DNA of 64,000 bases from Serinus canaria (GCF_022539315.1 NC_066314.1:41663180-41727179); one strand, 5' to 3'. Shown: positions 29,501-40,340, counted from the stretch's first letter. Made by a program: numbers and translations. Notes: a model not told the origin generated them from the sequence alone.

Positions 29501-32500
29501 ACATAAATAACAAAACACCAGAACCAAGAAAGCCTGTTTGAAATAAAGATGCATAGCATTTAAAGGACATTTGAACTTCTAGTAATTCTCATGGACTAAT
29601 AAAACTGAAAAGAAAAGCTTCTCCCCTATTCCACTCTGGCCCATTTCACAATGAACTACAATTAAAAACAGAGCCATAAGCAAGAGGAAGAGAGGGGGTT
29701 GAGGGGAAGGTATCAGCAACCTAAGGGTGTCACTACACATGACAAAGAGATTATTATAGAAAACTATAGGTGAAAAGACAAAGAGGACATAGTAAGATCT
29801 TCTGTTCAATGTTAACCTATATTTATGTTCTTTGAGTTCTTTCTAAACTTACAAATAGTGGGCAAAGCATTCACGATTATTCCTAGACTAGCAGACCAGG
29901 TTTTTAAAGAGGAAACCTGACGTGTCTATAACTTCCTCAAGCATTATTATTTCAATTATTGAGCAATTGCACAATGACATTGACAAACTGTTCAAGAACT
30001 TTCACATGTGATTTCCTAGAGCTTTTCTTTTTCTTTTCAACAATCAGATACTTTGAAACATTGTAGGGGTCTGCACTTCACCAGTGTTAAATTCCTTTCT
30101 CAAGAGGCTTGTATCAGGCCTCTCTTAGCTGCAGATTTTCCATTAATATGGAGGAAAGGCAAAAATTTTTAAAAAGACCAGCAAACAATCTTTTTTTGTC
30201 TTTGAAGAGCTATCTTGTCTTTAAGAGTATGAATCCTAACTTGCAGTCCAAAGGCCATTTCTTTTACCTTTTCCAATTACGTAAGCTTAACTCATCTGGA
30301 TGCATGACCATTCTTTAATGCCACTACTATTCCAAGAATAGTTGATAAAACCACTACAATACATGATAAATCTAGACATGAGTGCTGGGAAAGAAGTTAA
30401 TACAACAAAAAACCAAACAAAACTGGGGAAAGACAGGATGCTGACTAAAAATAAATACAGAAGACCCCATTTGTCCTTAAATGTAGTAGAATGAAGATAG
30501 CAAATGATTTAGTACATACACATATCAACATAGAGCAAACTTTCATACTTCAGCTCAGCCTACACAAAACTTGTGTGCATAAGATTCATTTATTAAAATT
30601 TGATTACTGGTGAGAGATCACTGCTTGTCATTCAGACGTTTCTTCTCTTATTTCTACCCTGGGATATAAAATCCCCTTTGTTAGGAATTCTACTTTACCG
30701 AGAGAATAAAAACAACACTTACTTGGCACAGCAAACCCAACCAGTGTGTTGGAATAGGGTAAACAAAAGGCGCTGATAGCAAACACTCCATATTTTTATC
30801 AATTTATCATTTGATGCTGAAACTACAGAGTAGCCATCGTGGGAGAAGCTCACACTCCGAACAGGTGCTGTATGACCTTTCAGTACTGATGATTCTCCAT
30901 GACTAGGGTGGAAGCAAACAAAATGAAACAAAACCCCAAATACCAAGTCACAAATCACAATTATATTAACGAGCTTAAATCCCCATAAAATTCAATGCTG
31001 GCATATTTAGAATCTTACCCAAATGAAAAAGCAGTATACAGAGGCCAAATCTTAATGTCACCATTATTTTCTTAATTATTTAAATATTATTAGAATAACA
31101 TTCCCTAAATTTTGTTTAACATGACCAATTTTACAGAACAGTGCAATTAAGTAGCATCACTGGCCTTTCGTCTCATTACAATTAGTATTTGAAAGCGAAT
31201 TTTTTTAATATATTAATCTATAAAACACACTGAAATTCAAGTAACATCAGTCTAACATTATATTGAATTACTCATAATTACTACTACTAAAGAACAGTCT
31301 GATAAAGCCAGTCAATTAATTTTTTTCCCCAAAAAAAGCTATTGTTTTCGTCATCACTTGTCTCCCCAAAATGAAGTGCAGCCATGCAATCCTTATTAAA
31401 ATATAATCTTTAAGCCAGAGAAATATTATGAAGCATAGTTCTACACACATGAAACTGTGCCCTCTGATTTGTTACATTTTTCTTTTGAAACTACAAAATA
31501 TTCAGAAAAGAACAAAGTAATACAGTAAAGAACTGTGCTGTTTGAGGTCCCCAGTCCCTGTTTCTGTCAAAGCCCAGGCATGTGGGAAGGAAAAAGAAAC
31601 TTTTTTGAGTAAAGCCTCCAATATTCACACTGCACAATAATGAAACACATATCCAGCACTGCTCAGTTATACTCACATGCAAGGAATCCATAGCCTGACA
31701 GTGTGATCCTGAGAAGCTGAAGCCAGCACCTGCCCATCTGGTGAGAACTCTACACTGGTCACCGCTTCTGCATGGCCTGAAAATCTGTAGGCGCTGCACT
31801 GCGTCTTCAGCTTCCACAATATGAGAAACCTATCCACAGAGCAGGTAACTGCAAGAAGTGAAAGACATTAGCAGACTGCTCACTGCTCTTATGAGCTAAC
31901 AACTCTGGATTCACCAGAGAACTTAATGGGTATTACAGGAGGGAGGAGTTATTAGGCTTTAATAGATACTTAGCCTAAGCAGAAGCCTGGTAGCAAGTAA
32001 TGCCGACACCAGGCTTTCAGAAGGACATCACAAGACTGGGAGAAGTAAAGGATAATTCTTAACAGGTAGCTCTCCCACATACTAAGGCAACTGGCTTACA
32101 AGTACTTTGATGATAGAGAGCAAAATGTTCAAAGCCAAACATCATGCACATCAGTAAGTATGAATCCAGATTTGGTTCTACCGAATCCTAAGAACAATAG
32201 GTAAATTCTTCAGTAATCTCATTTTGATCTCTGAGATAGAATTTGTTTCAAGTATTGAGTGTTGAACTCCAAAAAACATGCCAACTTAAACTGAAAACAT
32301 GACTTCTAACACTTGAGTGACGATATTGATATATCATAATTCTATAATCCTATTTAAGTACCAATTTTATAATACTAACATTTGTCTAGTCCAAAAGAGA
32401 ACAAAGTTGTCAGTCTGAAAATAGAGCATGCTTGAGGGTGGGTTTTTTGCAGTCACTTTACAGGTGAACTATACTATCTACAGTCAAAAAGGCAAACCTA

Positions 32501-35500
32501 ACTTTTACAAGATCTTGATCATTTTCAGGAAACTATAAAAAGCAAAGATAATAAGCAGTTTAATTCAACTGGTACACGTGATTTTCCTACATCCCTACCA
32601 TCTTCATCTCTATTTACTAAATGTTAGTATATAGACATAAATAAAAACAAGGTATTCACACTCCCATCCCTCAGTTGTCCAGTAGAGAAAAGAAGGGAGA
32701 GGAAGAACAGGGGCCTCCTGGAAGTTGAAAAATATATGAAGATGGCTTTTCTCTTCCCAGTTTCTTTCAAGCAACAACATAGCACAAAGAAATTGAATTT
32801 CCTTATTACAGCATGTCAAGGCAAGCCTCAAACAAAATATTAGCATATTAGAATATTAAATATTAACTATCAAATTCCATTTATGAATTTTCTACAAAGG
32901 TACTGTTTTTATTCCTAAAATACTAGCTTCTGCTAAAAGATGTGAGACCAGACTATTCCTACAACCATATCAACAGGCCTATATTTGACAAAGAAATATA
33001 GGATATTTTTCCCCCACCTCAACTTTTCAAGCCCCTGTTTTACAGCAGGGTCTTTCTAATTGTACTTGAAAGAATTCCTTTTTCCCTTTGATTCTGAAAA
33101 GTGATCTACAGTGGAGTAAAACTAAAAGGAAAAAGTGAAATATAAGCTAAAACAGAATTTGAAGGCAGAGGGCTGGCACTGTGAAACAGACAAGAGACAA
33201 GACTGATGGCTTCTAAAACAAATCATTGACGAACTACCAAATACCTGTGGTATCTTATGAATTACATGAAGGCTGTGCAGTATCAGCTTTCAATTCGAAA
33301 AACGGAGGGAAATATTCTTAGAAAGATGACAGCACCATTCATTCAGAGCCTGTATTTTTTGTAGCTTGCTGTCTCATAGATGGGCTGTCCCAAGGTAAAT
33401 GAGACACAAGCAGTGATCTGAAGTTCTCCTTCCTGTCGGACACCCGTGACCATCTTCCGTATTTTCCCTCTGGACTCCCCACTGCCTATGCAATACTTAA
33501 ATACTGGATCAGAAACAAAAAAAAAGCATAGGAGGTCCAGAAGAAATTTTTCAGGATATGCCATAGCACAAATAGGCCTGCTGCTCCTCAGAGAATACAT
33601 GACATAACCAGAACCATGTTTATAGGTGAAAGACAATTAGCCCTTGCTCTGATCAACTGAAAAATATAACTAAGAGTAGAAAGCTGAAAATTCACACTGA
33701 GCTGATTCCAATATATAACCTACTCCACATTATAACCTGAGTGCCTTTTCTTCTTTAAACATCAATGCTTCTGTACACACCCACATATAGCAGACACATC
33801 ACTGGATAATTTGCTTTTCTGCTGATGAGTCATTACAGAACTGAACACCAAAAAATAAAGACTTGGCCTTACGCAAAGGCCAAGTTGAGAGATCTACAGC
33901 AAAGTGGTGTATAAGCAGATACTTAAGCTTCATATGTGCCATGAAAAAGATTTTACGATATTTGCAATGAAACAAAGTTCAATTTATGAATTGTGACTAT
34001 TGTTGGTATACATTTTTATATATACACACACAAACATATGAACACAAGTTGCTGTAATACAGAATTACCATTTCACTCTCGTTTCCCACAATAGCAAAGT
34101 GGTGACTAAGAAAGTTGTGCAAAGATCAAAAGAGACAAACTCAGACAGGCTTTAACAGCTCGATGTACATCTCTCAAAATACTGAAGCATCTCCAATATA
34201 ATTAATCACTCAGTGCAAGAATTATAGGGCAGATGGAATATAGTGCACCTGATGGGTGCGTGAATATTCAAACTCTACCACTGCCAACAAACCCCCCCAC
34301 TTTACAGGAACACTGTAGCTCCCAATTATACAGTACAACATCACAAAGTAAACATAATTTGCAATGAATTGCAAGATTTCCTACTTGGAGAAAAATTATT
34401 ATTAATTGAACCTCTGTCAAAAAAGCCAATCTGGAATTCAAAGCACAGTGGATAAAATATGAAGAACTTTTAATAACTCCCATAAATTCAAGTTATTGGA
34501 AGTTTTTGTTGCATTCTGTATGCACGTACAAAAGAGGAAAAGAGCTAAGAAAAATCAGCACACTAGCCAACATTTAATTTTCTGGATTTTATTTTTTCAA
34601 AAGAAATCCCAAAGCCCTCCACATTTATTCAGTGTAAAGTTTACATTCAATTTTTTTAAAGTCACTTAGAATCAGTAGTTTAAAATATATACAAGCATTC
34701 ACCAAATCTTCAAAGTCTAACAGAATAGAAAACTATTCAGATTTTCAGATTTTCCAGAAATCTGTACATACTGAAAAATAATTGGATAGGAGTATTGAAA
34801 TGGTAAGGTGTTGTTTGTTTTCTCCTTCTTTCTTTCTCTCTCTTTCTCTAGTCCCTCCTCCTTTTATTCATATGACTTTTATTCCCATAGGGAAGGGTTT
34901 TAATTTTTTTTTCTTCTTTTTTTTATGGACAGGTAATTTTTTTTTGTTTGTTGTTCTCCCCAGTTTGTTTCTAAATAACTCCAAAAATAGAATGGGAGGT
35001 CATGGGGAGGAGGAAGGGTTCAGACACACAGAATAACTTTTCCAACTCAGAGGCAGACTCACTTATAATTATTGCTTAAATAGATAAGGAACACTTTGAA
35101 TGTCAGGTTTAACTTCAAGGTATTTCTTAATACAAAAAGCAGTTTTTGCCAAGTGCTAAAAAATTACCTGTATAAAGTTTGCATAGTCTGTATTCATATC
35201 ATTTATCTACTTTCATCTGAAGAAACATGCATTGCACATACTATTTATGATCTGCCACATATGAGAACCTAGGCCTTTTTCCTGTCATTTCTACTGAATG
35301 TAACAGCCTACAGAAAGCTTTGCACAAAAGCACATACTTTATATAATTTATTGCCCCAGTACATAGCGACTGGCTGGCTTTTAAAATTTGATAAATGGTT
35401 CACAACTTGCAGGTACACAAAAGAATTCCTGCTGCAAAGTGGAATGCAATTTTTCAGGAATGCTTCCCTTATGTAGTAGTAAGTTCCCTTTCTTTTTTTT

Positions 35501-38500
35501 ATAACAAACAAACAAAAAAACCACCAACAACAAAAACAACTTAGGGGGAAAAGGAAGACAAAAAAGGGGGGGAAAAAATCAAATTGCAAGTAACTGCCTA
35601 AAAATAAATTAAAGTCTTAAAAGAATCCAGGCCACATAGTGGCATTTTTAGCATGATTTAATGCTGCATTCCAAGCTCCAGATTTTCTTCTGTTCATCTT
35701 CTATGTTAACCTTCTTCAACCCAAACTTCTCAAAGCTTTCAAGTCACTACGTTTTAAGAATATGTTATAACTTATTTTTGGCAAAACTTCAACTACATCA
35801 GGTCTCACTTGTCCCTTTTCAACCCTTCTACCTACTAACACCTGTAGCATCCACTACATTCCTCAAGTATCCAGATAACTAGCTTAAGTTTCTACCTACC
35901 AGCTCCATGTAAAGACTAACTACACTATGGCTACTGAAGAACATTTATCAGTTCAGTGAGAGTAATCAAAACAGCTGGAATGCCCAACACACTAAGAAAA
36001 GCATTCAACTAAAATCTTACGAAACTAAAATACAGATATTAACACAAGACCTTTTTTTTCAAGAACACAATATAATCTGTCACATCTACCATCTATAATC
36101 ACTATCAAAACAGATTAGGGACACTTTTCAAGAATCAGTATTCTTCAAAAACTCAGCATAACAGAAAAAAACAAAACATTCTAAAAAAGTAATTCTTTGA
36201 ACCACCAACAAATCTTAGTTTTCTCCTCTGTCTTCTCAACTCCCCTCATGTCAGAAGTTTCAGCTTCCCAGCCTCACACAAGGTCTCCAGTGGTATTGTT
36301 TTGACTAGAAACAGGCAGCTTATGCTGTATTATTTCAAAACTTTTCCTAGGGCTGACCCATGCCAGCTCTTGCCAAAACACAAAAAGCAAAATAAAACAG
36401 CCCAAATGTTCCTCTATGTTACCCTTCTCTACCCTGCTGACAGACCAAATGAAAAAAAAAACCCAAAAAAAACCACCCAAACATGGTCAAGATCACATAA
36501 CTTTTGTGCCCCTAGGATGTTGAGCCGAACATGGAAAAGCTTACACAAAGGCAACGTATACATTAAATATATAGCTAAAAGAAAGAAACAGCTAAGGCAA
36601 TTTTGTGATTCCTTTCCTTCTCCATCGCCTTTAAACAAAATTCTTACTTGTAGCCATTCCTATTTCTTCCATTTCTGGTATCACCAGCATGTCCTTGGTT
36701 CCACTGCTACCACACTCTCCTCTAAATGCATGAGAGCTCCTGACTAAGCCCCATGGGGTAAGATTTTTACAATAGGTACATGACTGCAACACAGTGCCAA
36801 AGCCCTTCTAGTAAATAAACTTTCTATTCTTCTGTATAATATAGTACCCTTAACAGCATGTACATTCCCAGAAAAACGCAGACCATTACAAGGCTTAGAT
36901 TCAACTTTCCACATCAGTGTTCATTCAGTCACATGCTACTGTAGCATTACTAAGGGTGTTAGATACATATTTTATAATGTATCTGCCACACAGGCAGCTA
37001 ATACCACTGCAAGAACCTTAACTTTTACTTCTGTAAGTAAAAATTTTTTGTTTACATGGAACATTATCTTGCAGGATTATTGCATAATTTTAAGATTTAA
37101 AAAATCCCGCTCCAGTCCCCTCAGAAGCCTTTGTATTATAATCATAACTGAGGAAAGTAATAATGGACCAAAATTTTACAAAAATAAAAGGCATTAGATG
37201 TTCCAATGCACTTTTTAAAAACTGAATCCCACTATTTACTTTTGCTTTCCATACAGTTCATCACAATAGACAGTTTCTACACCACTACAGACAGATGTGA
37301 AAACAGTTCAATTAAACATTGCTATCTGCTGACACATGTAAAAAGCTTAGAGATCACAGTCCATCCAATTTCTACTACCAGTAGTGATTATTTCTCAAAT
37401 TTCCAAATCTGATTTTTATCTCCAGCATTACAAGTTCTCATTTGTACATCAGCGTGCCCCTCAGTCGTACGATAAGCAGTAAGGCACTTCCCTGAATGAG
37501 GATGATAAATAGTCCCATCTTCTCTGAAGTGCCAGATAATAATTTCTGGGACAGGAGATCCATCTTTTGGGCAGCTCCTCATACCTATGAAGTCTTCACG
37601 CTCAGGGACTTCAGCACATAGCTCAGTTACAGAGTTAAATCTAATCTCCTGATTTGATGTATATTCAAAAAATTGGTTGCCTCCCTGACCATGACAGCCA
37701 AAGAGAGACAGGTGAGACCCAGTAGGATTATGTTCCTGTAAGACATAGTCAAGGCACTCTGAAGGTATTCCTGTGCTACGGATAGCACCGTGCCAGCCAG
37801 GACGATCTTCTGGTACATGCAACTCAGCAAATACATTTTTTAAATACCAGCGAAAACTCTTGCATTTCAAACGCTCCCTGAGAATCTTTCTTTCAGAAAT
37901 GTCTCCATAGTTTTCTTTCCTTGCTGAAGGATTTCTGTTGTAAAAGTGATCTTTGAACTCATCCATCCACACCTCGGCAGCACGTGCTGTGTTCTGAAGG
38001 AAATTTGGTCTAGCATAGGGCGCACGCTTTGGAAACACATGGCCCACGTGGGAGCATGGATGAATTTCCAATATGCCTCCACACTGCCAAACCCTAAATG
38101 ATAATTCTAAGTTCTCCCCTCCCCAAACATCCATTCCTGTATCATAGGTTCCCAGATACTCAAAATACTTCTTGCTGACCGCAAACAAGCCACCAGCCAT
38201 AGTTGGGGATCTGATGGGGTCGGTTTCCAACTTGCGCCTGAGACGTTCGTGTTTAGGCACCGAGTGCCACTGGAATGTCAGCCGCCAGTCAAAGCCCCCA
38301 ATCATGGGCTCTGCCGTTTGCATGTAGTATTCAAATGTTTTCCAGTCAATGGTGTCAATGACAGGACAAACAATAACAGTCTCATTCTCAGCAATCCTCT
38401 CGAGCAGTGGTTCCAGCCAGCCGGAAACACATTCACAGTGACAATCTAGGAATGTGAGAACATCACCGGTAGCAAAGGTAGCGCCAATCAAGCGTGCACG

Positions 38501-39967
38501 AACCAATCCTTCTCGTTTGTTGGTTCTTATCAAGCGAACTCTTTTCAGACTGCTTATGTATTTTTCGAGCTCAGCCTTCAAATACATTTTATCACTCAGG
38601 TCATCCACCAGTATAATTTCTTTCAGAAGCACTGAAGGCGATGTTTCAAGAACACTATGTATCGTCCGCAGCAGCGTTGACCAGGCTTCATTGTAGAATG
38701 CAATTATAACAGATGTTGTGGGCAGTCTTCTGTAGTTGTAAGATTTCGTTTTACAACCACTCAGTCGATTATCTTCAATGTGTCGGTGAAGAGAAATTTT
38801 ATCACTTAAATAAATATTTATTGCATACTTCTCAATCAGTTCTTCTTCCTGTTTCTGTTCCTCAGGACTCAGCTGGGGGCGAAAGGGTTTACCCCATTCT
38901 CCTGGAGCATAAGGATCAGGGGGGGGTTTGTCATAAACGGGACGAGCCAAATCGACAGCTTTTTCTGCTCCATCAGAAAAGCGCCTCTCCCATTTCCCTT
39001 TAGTGATGCTCTTGCCGGCGAGGGAGGCACCGAAGGAAGTAACCGACAGCTCGACCACAAAGTAAGCGATCATTAAGAAGCCGAGGAACACGCAGCTTTT
39101 GCGGATCCACGTCCATCTTCTCGCCAGACGAATCCTCATCTTAGATAGTTAAAAGCAGCTCCTTAGCAGAGAGGGGTCCGTGAACTCCTGCCGGCTCTCC
39201 CCACGCCCAGGGAGGATGGGACTGCAGACACTCCCAGCCTCGGGCTCAGGACGCCGGCAGAGTTTGCAGCCAGCCCTCCGTGGTGGGCCCGGTAGATTCC
39301 AGGGGGAGCGCGGGGGAGAGGGGCGGCAGCGGAGGCACGGAGCAGCCCCTGCCCCTCCGGCCTCGGCGCTCCCCTCACTTACTTCCTCCTCCTCCTCCTC
39401 TCTCTCCGCGGGACAAACCCCTCCTCCAGCCTTGTGGTTTGCTCAAAAAGTTGTCGCTTAAGGAAGGGGAAGAGACTCCTTAGCCCGCCCGAAGGCATGG
39501 GAGCCCGCCCCGCCTCCGCGCCCGGACCTGCGCCCGGAACCGCGCGGCGGCTCCGGGGAGGGGACGAGGGAGGAGGGAGCGGGCTGCCCCGCCCGGAAAG
39601 CAAACGGCGCCCGGCCCCGCACTCACCCAGCTCCGCCGCGTTCGGGTCGAAGGCGACGCCCGTCACCGCCGCCGTGTGGCCGCGGAAAGGCCGGATCAGG
39701 ACGGGGTCCTCCTGGGGAGAGGGTGCGCACCGTCAGGCTGCGGGCGGGGGCGGCCGCGCTCGCCCTCCCCCGCCCCTCAGGGGCCGCTAACGCCCCGCGC
39801 GCGGCGGGAGCCGCCAGTCCGGGCGTCCGGAGCGTTTTCACCAACGGGAGCGGCGGCCGCGGCCGGGCAGCCCTCGGCGCCGGGTGATACCCGCCGGCCG
39901 CGGCTCGCCTGCCCGCCGTCCTGGCTGCCGGGGGCCGAGGCCGAGCCCTTACCAGCGGGGAGGCCAT
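17437..39967 (-). CDS. POC1B: POC1B centriolar protein, spliced, 3'-partial (exons 1-10 of the gene)
   Basis: POC1B is a WD40-repeat protein of centrioles and basal bodies, needed for centriole integrity and ciliogenesis. Ten minus-strand exons join in one open frame: 39953-39967, 39627-39711, 31677-31848, 30723-30902, 29333-29440, 28354-28469, 27866-27999, 27093-27161, 25046-25198 and 17437-17523. Every junction is AG/GT and every phase matches. They total 1119 nt, or 373 codons. The start MASPLEDPVL resembles human MASATEDPVL. Seven WD40 blades follow, and the human-identical run [14 protein letters not shown] lies in exon 6. The linker after the propeller ([10 protein letters not shown]) is also recognisable. 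Human POC1B has 478 residues, so roughly 105 C-terminal residues with the coiled coil are missing. I did not find them in 1-17436, so they probably lie beyond the left edge. GALNT4 sits in intron 2. Orthology to POC1B rather than the paralogue POC1A rests on sequence match and on its neighbours GALNT4 and ATP2B1. Confidence 0.95.
17524..25045 (-). other. POC1B intron 9
   Basis: Intron of 7.5 kb. It holds a small hairpin (19902-19930) and a tandem duplication with pyrimidine tract (22553-22654). No exon was recognised. Confidence 0.85.
22553..22654 (+). repeat. Pyrimidine tract with a 34-bp tandem duplication
   Basis: A CTTT-rich tract precedes two copies of GTGGGCCTAGACATT at 22606-22620 and 22640-22654. 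Each copy is preceded by a T run and a CCA. Confidence 0.7.
25046..25198 (-). CDS. POC1B: POC1B exon 9, end of propeller and linker
   Basis: The 153-nt exon (51 codons, phase 0) follows TTTCTTATAG and ends GAG/GTGAGT. It starts VLLWKTNFD, the last strand of blade 7 (human VLLWRTNFD), and continues into the linker with [19 protein letters not shown]. Human has DSPPHLLDIYPRTPHPHEE. The linker is less conserved than the blades. Confidence 0.94.
25199..27092 (-). other. POC1B intron 8
   Basis: Intron of 1894 nt with no recognised exon or repeat. Confidence 0.9.
27093..27161 (-). CDS. POC1B: POC1B exon 8, WD repeat 7
   Basis: The 69-nt exon (23 codons, phase 0 both sides) follows a long pyrimidine tract ending CCCCAG and has donor CAG/GTTTGT. 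It encodes [19 protein letters not shown] and VDAQ. Human has [23 protein letters not shown]. The donor is weaker than those of neighbouring exons. Confidence 0.95.
27162..27865 (-). other. POC1B intron 7
   Basis: Intron of 704 nt, AT-rich, with the pyrimidine tract of the exon 8 acceptor at its right-to-left end. Nothing else is seen. Confidence 0.9.
27866..27999 (-). CDS. POC1B: POC1B exon 7, WD repeat 6
   Basis: The 134-nt exon follows a GTAAATCAG acceptor, ends at AAG/GTATAC and restores phase 0. It encodes [20 protein letters not shown] and then [19 protein letters not shown], with GH starting blade 7. Human has the same [20 protein letters not shown] run. Confidence 0.96.
28000..28353 (-). 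other. POC1B intron 6
   Basis: Intron of 354 nt, plain AT-rich sequence. Confidence 0.9.
28354..28469 (-). CDS. POC1B: POC1B exon 6, WD repeat 5
   Basis: The 116-nt exon enters in phase 2 after TTATATTTAG and leaves in phase 1 at AAG/GTAAAA. It encodes [20 protein letters not shown] and the WD end [17 protein letters not shown]. This is the best-conserved segment: human has [14 protein letters not shown], and NKLLQHY where this has NKLLQHF. Confidence 0.96.
28470..29332 (-). other. POC1B intron 5
   Basis: Intron of 863 nt. It holds a short alternating TG/TA tract at about 28525-28543; otherwise nothing is seen. Confidence 0.9.
29333..29440 (-). CDS. POC1B: POC1B exon 5, WD repeat 4
   Basis: The 108-nt exon has acceptor GTTCCAG and donor GTAAGT, phase 2 on both sides. 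It encodes [20 protein letters not shown] followed by [16 protein letters not shown]. This closes blade 4 with the SINIWD strand; human has TIKIWD. Confidence 0.94.
29441..30722 (-). other. POC1B intron 4
   Basis: Intron of 1282 nt with GT-AG ends. No coding or repeat signal recognised. Confidence 0.9.
30723..30902 (-). CDS. POC1B: POC1B exon 4, WD repeat 3
   Basis: The 180-nt exon has acceptor CCACCCTAG and donor GTAAGTG, entering and leaving in phase 2. It encodes [18 protein letters not shown], then the blade end KLIKIWSV, then the start of blade 4 (HTGWVCCAK). The human protein has [11 protein letters not shown] and KSIKVWSM in the same positions. The residues before GH differ: HGESSVLK here, against KRGKFSEFK in human. 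Confidence 0.95.
30903..31676 (-). other. POC1B intron 3
   Basis: AT-rich intron of 774 nt with GT-AG ends. Nothing else is recognisable. Confidence 0.9.
31677..31848 (-). CDS. POC1B: POC1B exon 3, WD repeats 1-2
   Basis: The acceptor is TTCTTGCAG and the donor GTGAGT; length is 172 nt, entering in phase 1 and leaving in phase 2. The reading frame gives [15 protein letters not shown], which closes blade 1. It then gives [19 protein letters not shown] and the WD-type end TVRLWIPC of blade 2. Human POC1B has YRYVGH and TVRLWIP at the same places. The sixth exon-3 residue is D where the human repeat reads WDTFLMLW, so the tryptophan before it is replaced by V. The start would be missed by a simple ORF scan because the exon begins mid-codon. 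Confidence 0.93.
34588..34629 (-). terminator. Candidate GALNT4 polyadenylation signals
   Basis: AATAAA on the minus strand occurs at 34629-34624 and again at 34593-34588, about 2.8 kb past the GALNT4 stop codon. Human GALNT4 also has a 3' UTR of about 3 kb, so the spacing fits. This is a guess from position and motif. Region 34630-37387 would then be GALNT4 3' UTR inside POC1B intron 2. Confidence 0.3.
34809..34950. repeat. Pyrimidine-rich low-complexity tract
   Basis: Runs of CTTT, TCTC and poly-T over about 140 bp, just left of the possible GALNT4 polyadenylation sites in plus coordinates. Confidence 0.6.
37388..39139 (-). CDS. GALNT4: GALNT4 polypeptide N-acetylgalactosaminyltransferase 4 (complete, intronless)
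   Basis: This Golgi enzyme transfers GalNAc from UDP-GalNAc to serine or threonine, the first step of mucin-type O-glycosylation. The 583-residue frame compares with 578 in human. A short cytosolic tail and a signal anchor (about residues 14-35) make it a type II membrane protein. The GT-A catalytic domain (about 138-370) has the metal-binding DCH motif at 232-234 and the Gal/GalNAc-T motif around [13 protein letters not shown] (339-351). A ricin-type lectin domain covers about 450-583, with [13 protein letters not shown] and the end DKNQIW. The start is chosen because an in-frame TAA lies 12 nt upstream, A is at -3, and the N-terminal layout matches human GALNT4. The gene is a single exon nested in POC1B intron 2 on the same strand, as in mammals. 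The catalytic and lectin motifs I can name are all present. Confidence 0.98.
   Translation of the reverse strand: MRIRLARRWTWIRKSCVFLGFLMIAYFVVELSVTSFGASLAGKSITKGKWERRFSDGAEKAVDLARPVYDKPPPDPYAPGEWGKPFRPQLSPEEQKQEEELIEKYAINIYLSDKISLHRHIEDNRLSGCKTKSYNYRRLPTTSVIIAFYNEAWSTLLRTIHSVLETSPSVLLKEIILVDDLSDKMYLKAELEKYISSLKRVRLIRTNKREGLVRARLIGATFATGDVLTFLDCHCECVSGWLEPLLERIAENETVIVCPVIDTIDWKTFEYYMQTAEPMIGGFDWRLTFQWHSVPKHERLRRKLETDPIRSPTMAGGLFAVSKKYFEYLGTYDTGMDVWGGENLELSFRVWQCGGILEIHPCSHVGHVFPKRAPYARPNFLQNTARAAEVWMDEFKDHFYNRNPSARKENYGDISERKILRERLKCKSFRWYLKNVFAELHVPEDRPGWHGAIRSTGIPSECLDYVLQEHNPTGSHLSLFGCHGQGGNQFFEYTSNQEIRFNSVTELCAEVPEREDFIGMRSCPKDGSPVPEIIIWHFREDGTIYHPHSGKCLTAYRTTEGHADVQMRTCNAGDKNQIWKFEK
39627..39711 (-). 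CDS. POC1B: POC1B exon 2, first WD40 blade begins
   Basis: The exon follows a CTCTCCCCAG acceptor and ends at a strong G/GTGAGT donor. It is 85 nt and leaves the frame in phase 1. It encodes [18 protein letters not shown] and then [10 protein letters not shown], carrying the GH dipeptide of WD repeat 1. The corresponding human stretch begins EDPVLERYFKGH. It is very GC-rich because it lies inside the CpG island. In humans the POC1B-GALNT4 read-through transcript uses the first POC1B exons, so this exon may also serve that transcript here (inference). Confidence 0.9.
39712..39952 (-). other. POC1B intron 1
   Basis: A short GC-rich intron of 241 nt between GTAAGG and CCCCAG inside the CpG island. 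No separate feature is seen. Confidence 0.85.
39953..39967 (-). CDS. POC1B: POC1B coding exon 1 (start codon)
   Basis: The ATG at 39967-39965 opens a five-codon exon, MASPL, ending at a GTAAGG donor in phase 0. The start is chosen by homology to the human N-terminus MASATE. The context has G at +4 but no purine at -3. The same frame stays open upstream, with further in-frame ATGs at 40039 and 40075, so a longer N-terminus cannot be excluded from sequence alone. Confidence 0.85.
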
Positions 39968-40340
39968 GGGCGGAGCGCGGGGGGAGCGGCCCGTAGGAGC
40001 CCCGCGCTCCGGGCGCGGCCTGCCGAGCCCCGGATTCATCCGCCGCGCCAAGAGCGCGGATCCCCATCCGCCCATGCGCGGCCGCGCTGCGCGAGGCGGG
40101 GCCGCACCGCGGGTCTGGTGCGCGGGTCGCTCTTAAAGCCGCAGCGCCCCCGTCTGCCCCGGCTCGGCGGGGAGGGAGCGGGCCGGCGTCCGCCGTCGAG
40201 ACGGAAAAGTTAAACCCTCCGAGTCTGTCCGGTGGTCGGGGCACGGCGGCTTAGGGGTTGCGGGGGCTGAGCCCTCAGTGTGGGACACATTTCGGCGGAG
40301 CCGCAGATGTGGGTGGAATGCTCGGCTAGCGGAAGGTCTG

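Larger units (their letters stand above)
31849..39626 (-). other. POC1B intron 2, host of GALNT4
   Basis: Intron of 7.8 kb from G/GTGAGT to TTCTTGCAG. It contains the complete GALNT4 coding exon (37388-39139) and its likely 3' UTR. From 31849 to about 34580 nothing is recognisable beyond AT-rich sequence. Confidence 0.9.
39150..40340. promoter_or_regulatory. CpG island, POC1B promoter and probable GALNT4 promoter
   Basis: This is the only strongly GC- and CpG-rich stretch in an otherwise AT-rich window. It covers POC1B exons 1-2, intron 1 and the sequence just upstream of the GALNT4 start codon. I see no TATA box at a convincing distance, which fits a broad CpG-island promoter. Long ORFs on both strands here are a by-product of GC content. 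Whether it also starts transcription rightwards cannot be told from sequence. Confidence 0.85.

Noticed and set aside
36301..36747. 148-codon plus-strand frame
   Set aside because: It is antisense to the probable GALNT4 3' UTR, is lysine-rich from A runs, and has no recognisable family.
37627..39060. Frames overlapping GALNT4 on both strands
   Set aside because: They are shadows of the strongly supported GALNT4 frame.
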